Positions 34,827 through 46,867 of a stretch of DNA of 64,000 nucleotides are shown here, piece by piece. Made by a program: the position numbers and the translations under genes. Below the pieces are notes generated by a model. That model was not told where the DNA came from. It was given only the letters and a program-made list of their open reading frames with translations, and did no database searches. Every line of letters begins with the position of its first letter. The first letter of the stretch is position 1. The stretch is from Cristatella mucedo (Eukaryota; Bryozoa; Phylactolaemata; Cristatellidae), in contig WPIO01000019.1 in NCBI GenBank assembly GCA_009760855.2, positions 4,445,501-4,509,500 of the forward strand, given 5' to 3'.

Positions 34827-34902
<76 letters not shown>
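34827..34902. repeat. (CT)n microsatellite, 76 bp
   Basis: A pure CT run 231 bases after the (GA)n run, so the two form an inverted pair with a 64-base perfect stem potential. Confidence 0.95.
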
Positions 34903-34907
<5 letters not shown>

Positions 34908-34993
34908 GTTGCTCCCTTCTGAAGACGGCTGGCCTCTCTTCGGAGTAGTTCGCGGGAACGGGGCGGGCGGCGGGCACGGAAAGCTCAGCTTCA

Positions 34994-35127
34994 CGGCAAC
35001 GGCCTGGGAAAATACGGAAATTTCCTGGGTGCACCAAACAGAATATCACCCAGAGTATCACACAGCAGCGTCCAGTCCATTTGTAATAGACAGTTATAGA
35101 TTTCCGTATTTTCCCAGGCCGTTGCCG
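34994..35127. repeat. 28-bp perfect inverted repeat at the satellite edge
   Basis: The arm at 34994-35021 (CGGCAACGGCCTGGGAAAAT then ACGGAAAT) is the exact reverse complement of 35100-35127. The right arm is the start of the first satellite unit, so the left arm is a fragment of the unit in inverted orientation. The loop is 78 bases. Confidence 0.9.
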
Positions 35128-38100
35128 TCGATTGCCGAGCATTGCCCTCGCATGTACGTCCAAGATTGGTTGATAGGACGCGGGTGCACTTTTAATACAG
35201 CACACTGTTACGCAAACAAATGGGATCTTCTCCCACCAGCTTTGTTTGCAATTGTAACAGACAATCATAGATTGCTGTATTGTCTCGGGCAATTGCCGTC
35301 GATTGCCATGGATTGCCCAAGGTTGAACGCGAAAAAGGATAGCATGTGCGCTCACAGCGATCGTTATGCGGTTGGATAATTTCAAAATTCAAGCAGCCAA
35401 TTTCCAGCAAATTTGAACCAGATTGCTGCAGAGACCAGGCCAGTGGCGTCGATTGCCGTGCATTGCCCTCGATTGTGTCTTTGTCGATTGTAAAAAGGAT
35501 GTAGCTGCACTTTTAATGCAGTGTAGTGCAATACGCAAGAAAAGTTGGAGCTTCTCTCAGCAACTGTCGGTCCATTTTTAACTGTCCGTTATGGATTAGC
35601 GTATTTCCCCGGGCCATTGCCGTCGATTGCCGTGGGTTGCCGTCGATTGAACGCGCACGATGGGTGAACATTATGCTCGCGCACAGGTACATGTTACGTG
35701 GAATGAGAGTTGCAGTTTATTGCAGCCAATCGTCAATTTTCCACGGATTTCGCTATCGGTCCCTACCATTGCTGTTGATTGCCGTGCATTGCTGACAGTT
35801 AACAAACAAAGCATCTTGAAAATTCCACGGTTTTACTTTGGACGCAACGAAACTTTATATGCAATGACAATAGAGGCTTCCGAGCTGCCAATTCCTCTTC
35901 AATTTGCGGGGAATCGGTGTACTGGCTCAGGACATTGCTGTCGATTGCCGTTCATTGCTCGCGATTGTACATGCGCGATTGGTTGAAAGGATTTGATTGC
36001 ACTTTCAACACAGTGGGCTGTGACTGATAAGACATATTTGATCTTGGCCCAGTCACTTTCCACTGATTTGCGATGGACCATAATGGATTGCCGTATTTGT
36101 CCGGGCCATTGCCGTCGGTTGCTGTGCATTGCCCAAGATTGAACGGTCAGAGCTGGTTGAAAGTATGTGTGCACGCAGTGAGATGTTACGTGGAATGAGA
36201 ATTGGAGCTTGATGCAGCCGATTTCTCGTCTATTTGCCACGGATTTCGGTATTGGTCCCTGCCATTGCTGTCGATTGCCGTCCATTGTTGACAATTAAAG
36301 TGCAAAATAGTTGAAAGTCCTGCGATTTCACTTTTAGCACACAGAAATGTAAAATTTGATGACAATCGGCCCTTAGTGCAGCCAATTTAGTGTCAACTTG
36401 CCACGGATTGTAGTGGATTGCTGCTTCGAGCCGAGCCGTTGCCGTAGATTGCCATGCATTGCCTGAGATTGTACGAGCGCAATGCTTAAAATGATGTGGT
36501 TAACTTTAACCAGCTTTAAAAGTTGAAGCATTGCGAAACCGATTTCAGAGCACTTTGCATCAGATTGCTGTAAATTGAGGTATTGGCCCGGGCTATTGCA
36601 GTCAATTGCATTGCATTGCTGCCGAATGATCAAGGCGATTGTTGTGAAATTGTGGGATTACAAAGTAACCAAACATTAGAGCAACGGGCAATCACTATTA
36701 GAGCTTAGAATGTACATATTCTAATCGTTTTTCGGCGGGTTGCGGCACATTGACGTACTGGCCCGGGCAGATGCAGTCGATTGCAATGCATTGCTGCAGA
36801 ATGGCCGAGGCAATTACAGTTAAGTTACTCGTGTACACAATAACCGAAGAGTAGAGCAGCGTGCAATCATAATTAGAGCTTCTACTGTACGCGTTCTGAT
36901 CGCTGTGTGGCGGATTGCGGCGGATTTCGGCGGATTGAGGTGGATTGCGGTAAGGGACCGGGTCGTTGCAGTCGATTGCAATTAATTGCATGAGAACGTG
37001 TGTGCACAATGGAGCAAAATTTTGTGGATGCACTTTGAACTGAATCTAGTCCTATATGCAATTTCAATTAGAACCTTGCCATGCAATTTGAGGATGATTT
37101 GCAGTGGAATAGAGTGGATTGCGTTAGTTTTCCAGGTCATTTCAGGCGATTGCCGCCCCATTGCCACAATGCGAGGTTGCACAATTTTTATTTTTATTTT
37201 ACGTGGTTGTGCAAACAGCACGGTGCACTTTAATATGCAATAAAAACTGGAGCTCAGCGCAATGTATATCGATTTTTTATGCGGTGGATTCTGTGGATTG
37301 AAGTGGATTGTGGTATATGCCCGGGCTAATGCAGTCGATTGCAGCGCATTGCACGAGAACGGCCGTGCCAATGCAAATGAAATTTTTGTAATGCAATTGT
37401 CGCAGAGTGTGCTGTCATATGCAATCAAAAAGGGAGCTTTTAGATCAGGATTTCTTTCGTTGCATGGTGAAATGCAGTGAATTTCGGTAGATTGCGGTGG
37501 ATTGCGGTATTGGCCAGTGCCACTGCAATCTTATTTCAGTGGACTTCGTGAGAACGCGTGAGCGGAATCTCACGAAATTTTCTGGGTACATTGTTCGTGT
37601 AGCTTAGTTTGATATTCCAAACTTTTTCCAGCTGTTCGCAGCTGATTTGTGATAGATTTGACGGGAACTAGAATATAATAATAATAATAATAATAATAAT
37701 TCACTTGATAAAGCGCCCTCAGAGAACTTAATCTCTCTCTAGGCGCTTTACATTTGCTGTAAAGTGAAATGCAATTGAAAGGTAAGTAAAATCATGCTTG
37801 AAAAAACAAACGAAATGAATAATATGGTTAGGGGTGACATGCACAGGGTCAGCATGCAAATGTGGTTAGTGGCAGCATGCACAGTGTCAGCACGCATAAG
37901 CACATCAAGGACGAATCACAGGGACCCACTAAATGCTGTCCTAAATAGGTGTGTTTTTAGGTTCCTTTTAAATGTGGTCAGGTCAGGGGATGTTCTGACG
38001 CAGGTCGGGAGAGAGTTCCAGGCTTTGGGAGCATATGAACTAAATGCACGGTCTCCAAAGGATTTGAGGTTTGTATGAGGTATTTCTAGACTGTTGGATT

Positions 38101-39085
38101 CCGAAAAGCGGGTGGTACGATGCTTAGCCTGATGGGGTGGTATATCTGACAGATAGGCTGGAGCCATAGAATGAAGGGACCTAAAAGTGAGGGACAAAAC
38201 CTTGAAGTCAATCCGTTGCTTGACTGGTAGCCAGTGCAGGTCGGCGAGAAGTGGAGTAATGTGGCAACTGCGACGCTCACGACAGACAAGCCTAGCTGCA
38301 GAGTTTTGCACCAGCTGCAATCGCCTGATCGCACATGCTGGTAGGCCAGTGAGCAGTGAGTTGCAGAAGTCGAGACGAGATGTCACGAATGCATGGACCA
38401 ACTTGGACGTGGTATTTTTATCTAAACAGGCCCGAATTTTAGCAATGTTATGAAGCTGAAAATAGGCGGATTTGACTGTGGAGCTGATGTGGTCGTCTAA
38501 CGAGAGGTCGCTTTGGAATATGACACCTAGATTTCGAGCTGATTCAACTGGAGATATGCTGGCAGAGCCAATTTTGAGAGTCAGCCTTTCCAATCTCTGG
38601 ATCACACTGGGTTTTCCCATAACTAGTAAGTTAGTTTTATCATCGTTAAGTTTTAGAAAATGTGCTGCCATCCATGTGCGGATGTCATCAATGCATGCAG
38701 CTAGTGAGTTTAGAGAATTTGAGGTACTCGAAGGCTGTGAGGGATCAAAGCAAAGGTACAACTGAGTGTCATCTGCATAGAAGTGAAAGCCTAGATTGTG
38801 CTTGGCAATCACATCAGCAAGAGGCAGAGTATAAACCGTGAAAAGAACCGAACCTAGCACGGAGCCCTGAGAATGGATTGCGGTGGATTGCGGTACAGGC
38901 GTCCGGCGTCAAAGCTGATTTGCATAAGTGCGCCTGCTCGCAGCGACATGAAATTTAATGGACAGCTAAATTCGAACGTGTACTACAATATCCGCGCAAA
39001 ATTTGAGCTCGGTAACGCTTACGTCTGGTCGTTGCTAGCGTAATTAGAGTGGATTGCGGTGGATTGCGGTAATTCGTCGACCCCA
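35028..39085. repeat. Diverged satellite array, 155-198 bp unit with 10-bp sub-phase, split by a LINE
   Basis: A core in which ATTGCC-like words recur every 10 bases marks each unit. Cores start near 35115, 35286, 35441, 35607, 35765, 35930, 36100, 36260, 36435, 36590, 36762, 36960, 37130, 37320 and 37510: fifteen units spaced 155-198 bases, mostly 160-175. After the LINE A insertion (37671-38868) the motif GGATTGCGGTGGATTGCGGT returns at 38875 and 39052, again about 175 bases apart. The units also share a TGCACTTTTAATNCAGT box and a TTGGAGCTTC-like box. Short minus-strand frames with a recurring AMHGNRRQ-like peptide are a by-product of the repeat. Confidence 0.85.
37671..38868 (-). mobile_element. 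LINE A insertion inside the satellite array
   Basis: A 5'-truncated copy that keeps a 314-codon open minus-strand frame: [88 protein letters not shown]. It then carries the 3' UTR, hairpin and (AAT)n tail. It is the best-preserved RT frame of family A in the window. AGAAT occurs on both sides and may be the target duplication. Confidence 0.9.
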
Positions 39086-39870
39086 CAGGCGCCTTCGGCG
39101 GCTTCTGCTGCTGTTATTAGCGAAGCGCCTTGACACTAATGCACATGCCTCACCTGTGACCAATATTAAAGCGATTGACGCAGCGCAGCGTCTGGCCACT
39201 AATGCATGTTATATTTCTTGTCGTCTGCTATGATTCATTGAGCTCTCGTAAAAGTACGAGAGCTCGATGAGAGTAATAAAGGAAGAATCTCGTTTACCGC
39301 TCATGTTCGCTCGTACTCCCACTAGAACAGCCGTCGCCGGAGCCACTGTTGTACAACACAAGGGACACGAGCTAGCACCAACTTCTACGTTAAAGACGAG
39401 AAGACTTACAGTAAAAGTATCCGCAGGCATGCAGATCGAGTTTCGCGATTAGGCGTGACGTCGCAGCCTTCGAGAAATCGCCGGAAGCCCGGTGTCACGT
39501 GACTTGCTTCGTTAGTAGCTACCGTGTCCTAGTTCCTGCCCGCCAAATATTTGGTGAGAAGTCGGCATGTCTACCGGGCTAGGGATATTTCTACCTGCGC
39601 GTCAATCGGCCACCGCAATCATGACCGCGGACACGCGCAACCAACGAGTCGCGGGCTCGCGGAGTGATATCCGCCACGACAGAAACGTTGAGGCAGCGCT
39701 GCCACGCATTCGGTAACCGAGACATCGAGTGGGGCTTAAGCCAAGCGGCTAAGTTTGCTCTGTGCAGACGATAGCCGCCGTTTGATGCTGTACAGCTGTA
39801 GCAACTTTATGTTGCTTCATGCTACTTTATATTAGGCTAGGCAAGAAACGGCCGCTCTCGACAAAGTAAC
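39086..39870. other. Unassigned stretch with a short perfect hairpin
   Basis: No gene is recognised. A perfect 11-base stem, GAGCTCTCGTA (39240-39250) and TACGAGAGCTC (39255-39265), with an AAAG loop stands out. Confidence 0.4.
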
Positions 39871-40775
39871 AATAATAATAATAATAATGCACTTGACTAA
39901 GCGCCCTCAGAGAACTCAATCTCTTTCTAAGCACTTTAAATTCACTGCAAAGGAAACACGATCGAATGGTGAGTGGTATCATGCTTGATAAACAACATGA
40001 ATAACATGGTTAGGGGTGGCATGCACAGAGTCAGCACGCAAGTGTGGTTAGTGGCAGCATGCACAGTGTCAGCACGGATAAGCATATGAAGGACGAATCA
40101 CAGGGACCCAATTAATGCTGTCCTAAATAGGTGTGTTTTTAAGTTCATTTTAGATGTGGTCAAGTCAGGGGATGTTCTGACGCAAGTCGGGTGTGAGTTC
40201 CAGGCTTTGGGAGCTTACGAACTAAATGCACGGTCTCCAAAGGATTTGAGGTTTGTACGAGGTACTTGTAGACTTTTGGATTCCGAAAAACGGGTGGTAC
40301 GATGCTCGGCCTGATGGGGGAGTAGATCTGAGAGATGGGCCCGAGCCAAAGAATGAAGTGACCTCAAAGTGAGCGACAAAACCTTGAAGTCGATACCTTG
40401 CTTGACTGGTAGCCCGTGCAGGTCGGCGAGAAGTGGTGTGATGTGGCATTTGCGACGCTCACGACAGACAAGCCTAGCTGCAGAGTTTTGCACCAGGTGT
40501 AATCGCCTGATTGCACATGCCGGTTGGCCAGCAAGCAGTGAGTTACAGAAGTCGAGACGGGATGTCACGAATGCATGGACAAACTTAGACGCGGTATCCT
40601 TATCTAAACAAGCCCGAATTTTAGCAGGGTTATGTATCTGAAAGTAGACAGACTTGATTGTGGAGCTGATGTGGTCGTCTACCGAGAAGTCACTTTGGAG
40701 CGTGACACCTAGATTTCGAGATGATTCGACAGGAGATATGCTGGCAGAGCCAATTTTGAGCGTTAGCCTTTCCAT
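39871..40775 (-). mobile_element. LINE A copy, 5'-truncated
   Basis: (AAT)n tail, hairpin, 3' UTR and an open RT C-terminal frame ([40 protein letters not shown]). The match stops near 40775 (5' truncation). Confidence 0.88.
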
Positions 40776-41732
40776 TTTAAGCTTTACAAAATTCCGTTTG
40801 GCTTCGACCAAAACCAAAATTGCGCGCTTCCTACAAAAATCGCGCACAGCGACAAAAAATCGGCAATGTGTGTGGATTGCTTTATCACCAGCGAGTACGA
40901 AAACGTACGAAACCAGCGGATTCCGCCTAGCCCCACTTACAGAACCTCCGTATGACGTCCCCCTTCGCTAGCGATTGAGGAATGTGAGCGGTCAGCTGCT
41001 GGAGCTACGTCACCAGTGCTTTTCCGCAGTCTAAGTTTGGCGAGCGAGCACTAAACTTCATCCTTTTCAATGGAGCTCAGCGGGCTCTGTAGAAGACGGC
41101 TCCATGTTTTACCCTGGACCTGTCGGATCCTTTAATTTTTGGTCACAAACAATGTTTACCGCTCTCAGTTGATGGAACGTGACTCAGGAGCCAGCGAGCA
41201 GTGGGCGGAGGCGCTATGAGGGTTCAGACTGCCTAAGCCGCCGCGATCTCACGAGGGGCGGACAATGGCTCTCGGCGGATTACTCAGCGGGTGGCACAAA
41301 TCCATGCACGGGCGGCATTTTCGGGGACACCAATCTATCACAAACTGCCTCCAGCTGTCGGATGGGTTCGGAACGAACAATGTCTCGACGGTGCCTAAAC
41401 AATAAACAATGACCGGAATGTCAGGGCTGCAGGAGGAGTACAGAGGAGGAGGAAGAGGGCTCGACTCCTCAACGCCGGCAGCCGTCTAGGGTGCCTAGAC
41501 TGGACTAGGTCCGCGTGGCTTCTGATAGTCAAGTGTTTGGTGCTGGAGCCAGGAGACTTGTTGCTCGGTCATGCTACAAGGCCCGACGGCAGGTCGTATG
41601 GAGGGCTGTCACGACTCGTTACCAACAAAGAAGCGACACACTCGATGCATGCCGTACGCACTGCAGGATGGTTTGGCGACGTTCTCACTCAAGGCACAGC
41701 TGTCTGCGTAATCTGTAGAGGTGACCGGCAGC

Positions 41733-41782
41733 CCAGGCACGGCTCCCAGGCACGGCTCCCAGGCACGGCTCCCAGGCCGCGG
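41733..41782. repeat. 13-bp tandem repeat, 3.8 copies
   Basis: CCAGGCACGGCTC occurs three times exactly, then a partial copy CCAGGCCGCGG. Confidence 0.9.
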
Positions 41783-41810
41783 TCCAGCTGTAGCATCCAG
41801 ACGCATCGCA

Positions 41811-41819
41811 GAGGCGGCA

Positions 41820-41868
<49 letters not shown>

Positions 41869-41910
41869 CAGCGGCGGCGGCGGCGGCGGCGGCAGCGGCA
41901 GCGGCAGCGT
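41811..41910. repeat. (GGC)n trinucleotide tract, about 100 bp
   Basis: A nearly pure GGC/CGG run with GGT and AGC interruptions; both strands give homopolymer frames. Confidence 0.95.
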
Positions 41911-42119
41911 GTTTCGAAGTACAAAACGATACACGAACGTCGTTTTCGTTGAACGTGTCGCTTCAGTGGAGGATCTAGGATTCTTTGTAACAAGCGAATT
42001 CAACAAGCATCTTCACGGCAACATTTTCCTGAAACTAACTTAGTTAACAGCAACTCAACTTGTGTGCGTTTTGTCCGACTTAGTTGCGTTGCGCGGATTA
42101 GAAAAAAAGAGTAGCAGAT

Positions 42120-42275
42120 TCGTCAGCCGCATTTATAAGGTATCAGAAGAGCCTTGGTGGCTATCGCCGCGCCTGCTATAAGCATTAAAGTCTTTCTCGC
42201 TGCCGGACTCAAACTCGTGACCTGGGATAGTGAAGTGCAAACACCTTGCTGCCGGGCAAAGTTTTGTTCTTAGCC
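42120..42275 (-). mobile_element. SINE family 2 copy, diverged
   Basis: On the minus strand, CACGAGTTTGAGTCCGGCAG occupies the B-box position, followed by GCGATAGCCACCAAGGCTCT and TTATAAATGCGGCTG. These are the same blocks, in the same order, as in the 59155 copy. Confidence 0.6.
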
Positions 42276-42279
42276 TCAC

Positions 42280-42899
42280 CGCTGGAATTGCAGGAGTAGA
42301 AATCGGGTGGGAGTAGGAATCGTAGGAGTAGGTTGTCGGAGTAGGAATTGGATAAGAGTCGAGTGGAAATCTGTTGCTGTCGGAAAGAGAGAACAAGTCG
42401 GACAGACAGAAAGGTAGAGAGAGGAAGAAATAGCTCCCTAAAGATAATGTTATTCCAGCTTCTACATCATTCTGACCTATTATCGCACGTCGCCTGAATC
42501 GGTGTGCACGAATTTCTGGAGCGAGAGCGCCGCAGCGGCGTGCCTCCGTCAGGCATTCTCGCATCGTTCATTCAGCCGCCATTCTCTACGGAGCGACCGG
42601 CTAATCGACGCGGTGGCGGCTCCAAAGCCTAATGAAAGGCTCGGAAAGCGACGCATTTCCGGCAGCATTTCTTTCAGCTAATCCGGCGTTTACGGCATCC
42701 CCACAACCCGTTGAGCTCTGAGGCGGGGATTAACTGTTTAATGCCTCTAATAATCGGTTTAAGGCGACGGCGTTGAGGATTAATCGGCAGTCGCACGGCT
42801 CACGCGGCGACGGGCGCGCTCGCGTCGGGCGTCGCGGGAGCGACGCCGAGCGACGCTCGCTCAGAGTGGTCCGCGGGCCGAATAGAATGGCTGGTTGCT

Positions 42900-42973
<74 letters not shown>

Positions 42974-43430
42974 GCTCTCTCTCTCGCTCTATCTCTCTCG
43001 CACGACGGTCGGCAGAATGCTCACGCCGGATAGTGGGGATTTTGCCGGCTAATCCGGACAATGCCGGTGATTTTGTCGCGGAAGTGCCGCACCCGTCGAT
43101 CGTTGAGCTGCACTTTTAACAAAACGTCGCCCGCTACATCTTCCCGCACGGCGTCCAACAGTCAAGCGGCTGCAATCGAAAGGCACAGCATAGGGCTCCT
43201 CGCTTAGACACCGGATAGAGTTGAGTATGGCTGGAGAGCCCGGCACGAACCGCTTTAGAATTGGAGCAGAGCGATGGTAGCGCACTCCGCGCGTCGGCGA
43301 GGACTGTCGGCGAGGCTAATTTCATTCGGCCAAGGGAACGCGCACTGCCAAACGCGTCCGACCGCTCCCACGGCTTCGCCCGCCTCCGCTCGCACAGGGC
43401 TCGGAGCGGCGAGTGAGCGCGTGCGAGTGG
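42280..43430. other. GC-rich stretch around a (CT)n block
   Basis: The (CT)n tract spans 42901-42999, with TTT and CG interruptions near its end. No gene is recognised. Open frames on both strands follow from high GC. Confidence 0.35.
42901..42999. repeat. (CT)n microsatellite, about 100 bp
   Basis: Pure for the first 65 bases, then interrupted by TTT, CG and TAT. Confidence 0.95.
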
Positions 43431-43436
43431 CGTGCA

Positions 43437-43575
43437 CCGAGCGGCTATCGCCGCCGCTTGCAGCGGCGATAAAGAATCGTCCATTGCGTGATTCGAACCC
43501 ACGATCTCGGCCCCGAAGTCGCGGAAAGCAACCGCCTTGCCTTGTGCGCCATCGCGGCTCGCGGCAATGGCGGTA
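43437..43575 (-). mobile_element. SINE family 2, tRNA-like head
   Basis: On the minus strand, GCGAGCCGCGATGGCGCACA (A-box region), then GAGATCGTGGGTTCGAATCA (B-box), then TTTATCGCCGCTGCAAGCGG. The GGTTCGAAT word is a canonical internal Pol III B-box. The 3' tail of the family is absent. Confidence 0.7.
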
Positions 43576-44379
43576 ATTCGCATCTCGGCGGCGTCGTCGC
43601 GGAAGAACACGGTACCGTCTTGAACCGGTCTTGAACGAGACTGCTCGGCTGGTCAGCAGAGGAGCGACTGGCCGATGTCCGCGCGAGACTCGATTTTCGT
43701 GGCACCTCTGCTCTGCTCTGCTGCTAGTGGAGCTGCGTGCGAGCAGAGCAGTCAATGCCAAAAGCTATTCCGCGGTTCTGCGAGACCTCCAGAGGCTTCC
43801 GCAGCCCGCCGCGCACGTGACCACGTCAAAGCTTCTGTCGCCTCCGCTCGTCGGCGCCAGAGATGGCGGCAGCGCCAGTCGACCGCAGGAGGCGCAGTTG
43901 ACGAATCTTCCACCCAGTCTCTTGTGTCGCCGAAAAATGCTCAGGAGTCGGCGAGGACTCCAGCCGTCCGACTCGGCGCGATCTTTCGCGGCCGACCGGC
44001 CGGCCGGTCAGACTCGGACGCGCTCCGAGGATATCTCTCGGCACTCGCCGAGCGGCGGAGCGAAGCTGCCGGCTTCTCAGATCCGCCGCTCAGTGCGCAC
44101 GCGCGCGACTCTCTTCTTTGCGCGCGCTGCTGCGCCGCTCGAGTCCTGGCCAAAGTCTCTCTCATTTCGACGCCGCCGCCGCCGCCTCGGCTGCGGCGGA
44201 GCGAGAGCGGAGCTTCGGTGACTCTTTCGGCGCCCAGTTCAGCGCTTTACGCTCCGGCTTTTTTCGTTCGTGCGCCGATCCGGACTCATCTGCGCGCGGA
44301 AGCTCTCGGCTCGCGAGCAGCGACTCTCGGGCTGAGTGTCGCTTGCTACAAACAGCCGTCCGAAAGCCTCAAGTAGGAA

Positions 44380-44382
<3 letters not shown>
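43576..44382. other. CpG-rich stretch
   Basis: Very high GC and CpG density with long overlapping open frames on both strands (for example 196 and 233 codons on plus). None resembles a known family. It may be a promoter or first-exon region of an unseen gene. Confidence 0.3.
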
Positions 44383-44435
<53 letters not shown>

Positions 44436-44464
44436 CCCCCGCACATATATATATATATGCCTCA

Positions 44465-44506
<42 letters not shown>

Positions 44507-44533
44507 CCCCCGCACATATAGCATGCCTCATGA
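44383..44533. repeat. (TA)n tract with a duplicated spacer
   Basis: (TA)n runs at 44383-44433, 44445-44458 and 44466-44504 are separated by spacers. TTTCCCCCGCACATATA occurs twice (about 44433 and 44504), each time followed by GCCTCATGA (44459, 44525), so a unit of about 70 bases is duplicated. Confidence 0.9.
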
Positions 44534-46865
44534 CACTACATAAATGAGTGGAGGTTATGCGGACATTACACTATAAATAAGTATGCATAGAAGTGGAACA
44601 GAATACGTGCCTTCACTAAACACTTTATTGTACGCTATTGCAATGTAAGAAAATAGTGAATAGCTATATTCGATTGAGATGGCATCAAGAGAATATTTGC
44701 ACCCAGGAGATGCTTATTTCTACGTTTTCGGAAAATTTTTCGCTACAAGAAAGAACAATTTCTCTATGAAAACGTCTGTCAAGATGTTAAATACTTTAGC
44801 AAGCCCGACGGGGTTTAAGACAAGCCCGAGGCACCTCACTTCGGTATGCGGAAACTGCAAGAAAACTCTTAAAGGTGAACAATTGCTGCTTTCTAGATGG
44901 ATTTCTTTCTTAATATCATATAGTGTGTTTGAAATATCACATATTAATTTATGTAGTTGTGGTGAGTTTACACGCTGGTGTTGGGGAGAAAAGAGAGCCA
45001 TGAAGTTTTCTCTCCCGAGAATTTGGGCGGGAACCGACTGACCAATCAAAGCTGCTACTTCGGAATGGCGGATCCTTCCAAATGTCGAGATAGCAAAAAC
45101 GAACCTCCAATCATGCATCCACACACTATTTCATCCATTGCTCTAGTACCACACAGTACTCAAGCTCTCGTCTCCGACCCTGCGGAGAGTTCAGCCATCT
45201 TTAGGATAGAGCAGCAAGTCAGACACCAGGAAGACATTGATAATAATAATAACGATCCATTTTATGATCTAGATTCCAATTTCACAGTTAGAGAATTCCA
45301 TACTTCCCAAACCAGAATGATCAGAGGCCTCGATCTCACCAGTCCAATACTGAGCTCCAGACACCTAGGCACAAGGAGTGAAACTTGTTGGATGAAAGTG
45401 TGAAAAAGTAAAGGATCGAAGAAAGCTTTACTAACTTAATCAACTTCTTCAGTCGGCAAGATGGGCGGCGCTTTTGCAGCACCGGGGCCGGTCTATTTGA
45501 AGCTATAGAAAAATCACCCATAGCCCGAGTGAATAGCATCTATTCATAGGCAGTTTATCTGTGATCCTCAAAGCCGTGCTGCTTCATAACAGAAACAAGT
45601 GCCCTTCTCCTCCATAAGTCCGTATCCTTGATGCTCGTCTTGAAAAATTCAAGGAGATCATGGGAGCTTACTCAGAGAAGAGAGGCAAACGCTTCCACCA
45701 GAATAGACTGGCGATTTGAACGTCTTGACAAAGGACAGCATAGCGAAAACATGATTGGGTCAATGTCTGGGAGCTTCTTCGAGTAAGCGATTTGCAGTAT
45801 AGCAATGAATGTAGAATATCCACTAATTTCTGAACCATTTTGAGTGGTCATTTTTGTTTGACTTTAGAATATATGCATGCTAATTTTGATCGATTGCTGC
45901 TCTCTCGGACTATTTTTGAACCACAAGACGTGAATGCGTCAATGTTCTCATGAGAAATTGGTTATCATATCATATCTCCTCGTCAGAAATTCAAAGTTTT
46001 TAGAGAATAGTAGCCATTTTATATACATCTTAGGCATATGAAACAAGGAAATAACACTTGCTAGCTAGGGACAGAGCTGCTACAGGCTATCGTGTTACAT
46101 AGAGTTATTATTATTTGTAACGTTTCGATGGAAAGGTAGTTTGTCATGCATGACATAGTAACCCGAGCGCTCTCGTGGTTTAACCGCTAGCGTCTCAATG
46201 ATTGTTTTAAGCTCTTCTCTTTCTCACAGCAAAGAGATCTATTGACTTCTCTAAGGTTAGTCGCAATTTTGAGCACTTGGTCAACACGTAGTTCCTAACT
46301 ATTAATGTAAGGCTGTCTAGGGCTCCCCAAGAGGAGAAGGGTACGTATTGCCTTCACTTTAGGAGAATTTTGGCCGTTGCAGATTTAGCAAGGCCGTCAC
46401 TGATTCCAAATGCTGCGAGAAAGTAGGCAACGGACCAATCACACCTTTTTCTAGCAACATATGAATGAAAGCAGGCCTAAGACGTCAGGACTATTGATGC
46501 AGCAGAGGCATCGGTTAGTGTCAAAAGTCTGGCCAAAAAAAGTAGTAGGCATTGTTTCACATTAAATTAAGTACAGCATTTAAGTAATACATATTAAACT
46601 GGTTCTCTTTACAGAGGATTCACTATATCGGGCTGAAATTTCTTAGCAATTGGTCACCACGTCACCTGGAAGTTGGCCTATGGCTGGTTCGCAATTCTTT
46701 TGCTGTAGGCGGTTACAGAAACTTTTCTTTACTTGCAATCGTAAATCCCATAATCCATAGCTATAAGGCTTATTGCTACATTCTTGAAGCCAATAGGCTG
46801 CAAAGAAAGCCGCTGGCTGGTTCTGCTTTCGTGCTCGTCTCATTGATAATTTGAAAAGTATAAAA
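44534..46865. other. Unassigned AT-rich stretch with overlapping open frames
   Basis: Frames at 44720-45124 (minus, 134 codons) and 44978-45403 (plus, 141 codons) overlap on opposite strands. Both have protein-like composition, but I recognise neither; at most one can be real. A single-copy or transposon-derived gene fragment is possible. The remaining 1.4 kb shows nothing. Confidence 0.2.
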
Positions 46866-46867
46866 AA

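Larger units (their letters stand above)
40776..42115. other. Unassigned stretch with GC-rich tandem repeats
   Basis: No gene family is recognised. It includes the 13-bp tandem at 41733 and the (GGC)n block at 41811; a 168-codon plus frame across them is mostly poly-Gly and is not credible as a gene. Confidence 0.3.

Noticed and set aside
34471-34994. Frames of Arg-Glu or Ser-Leu repeats
   Set aside because: Translations of (GA)n and (CT)n runs; the same applies at 42773-43119, 51527-51965 and 52064-52586.
35899-37428. Minus-strand frames with a recurring GNRRQ-type peptide
   Set aside because: The peptide repeats because the DNA unit repeats. Frames are broken in many units and there is no sign of coding selection.
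35028-37560. CRISPR-like array
   Set aside because: The units are diverged along their whole length, with no fixed short repeat and unique spacers, and the genome is animal nuclear DNA.
41537-42043. 168-codon frame with a poly-Gly run
   Set aside because: Most of it is the (GGC)n tract read in one of several open phases; no domain is seen.
43480-43560. Functional tRNA gene
   Set aside because: A- and B-box words are present, but the acceptor stem and cloverleaf do not close, and the same sequence recurs as SINE family 2.
44118-44543. Tyr-Ile repeat frames
   Set aside because: Translations of the (TA)n tract.
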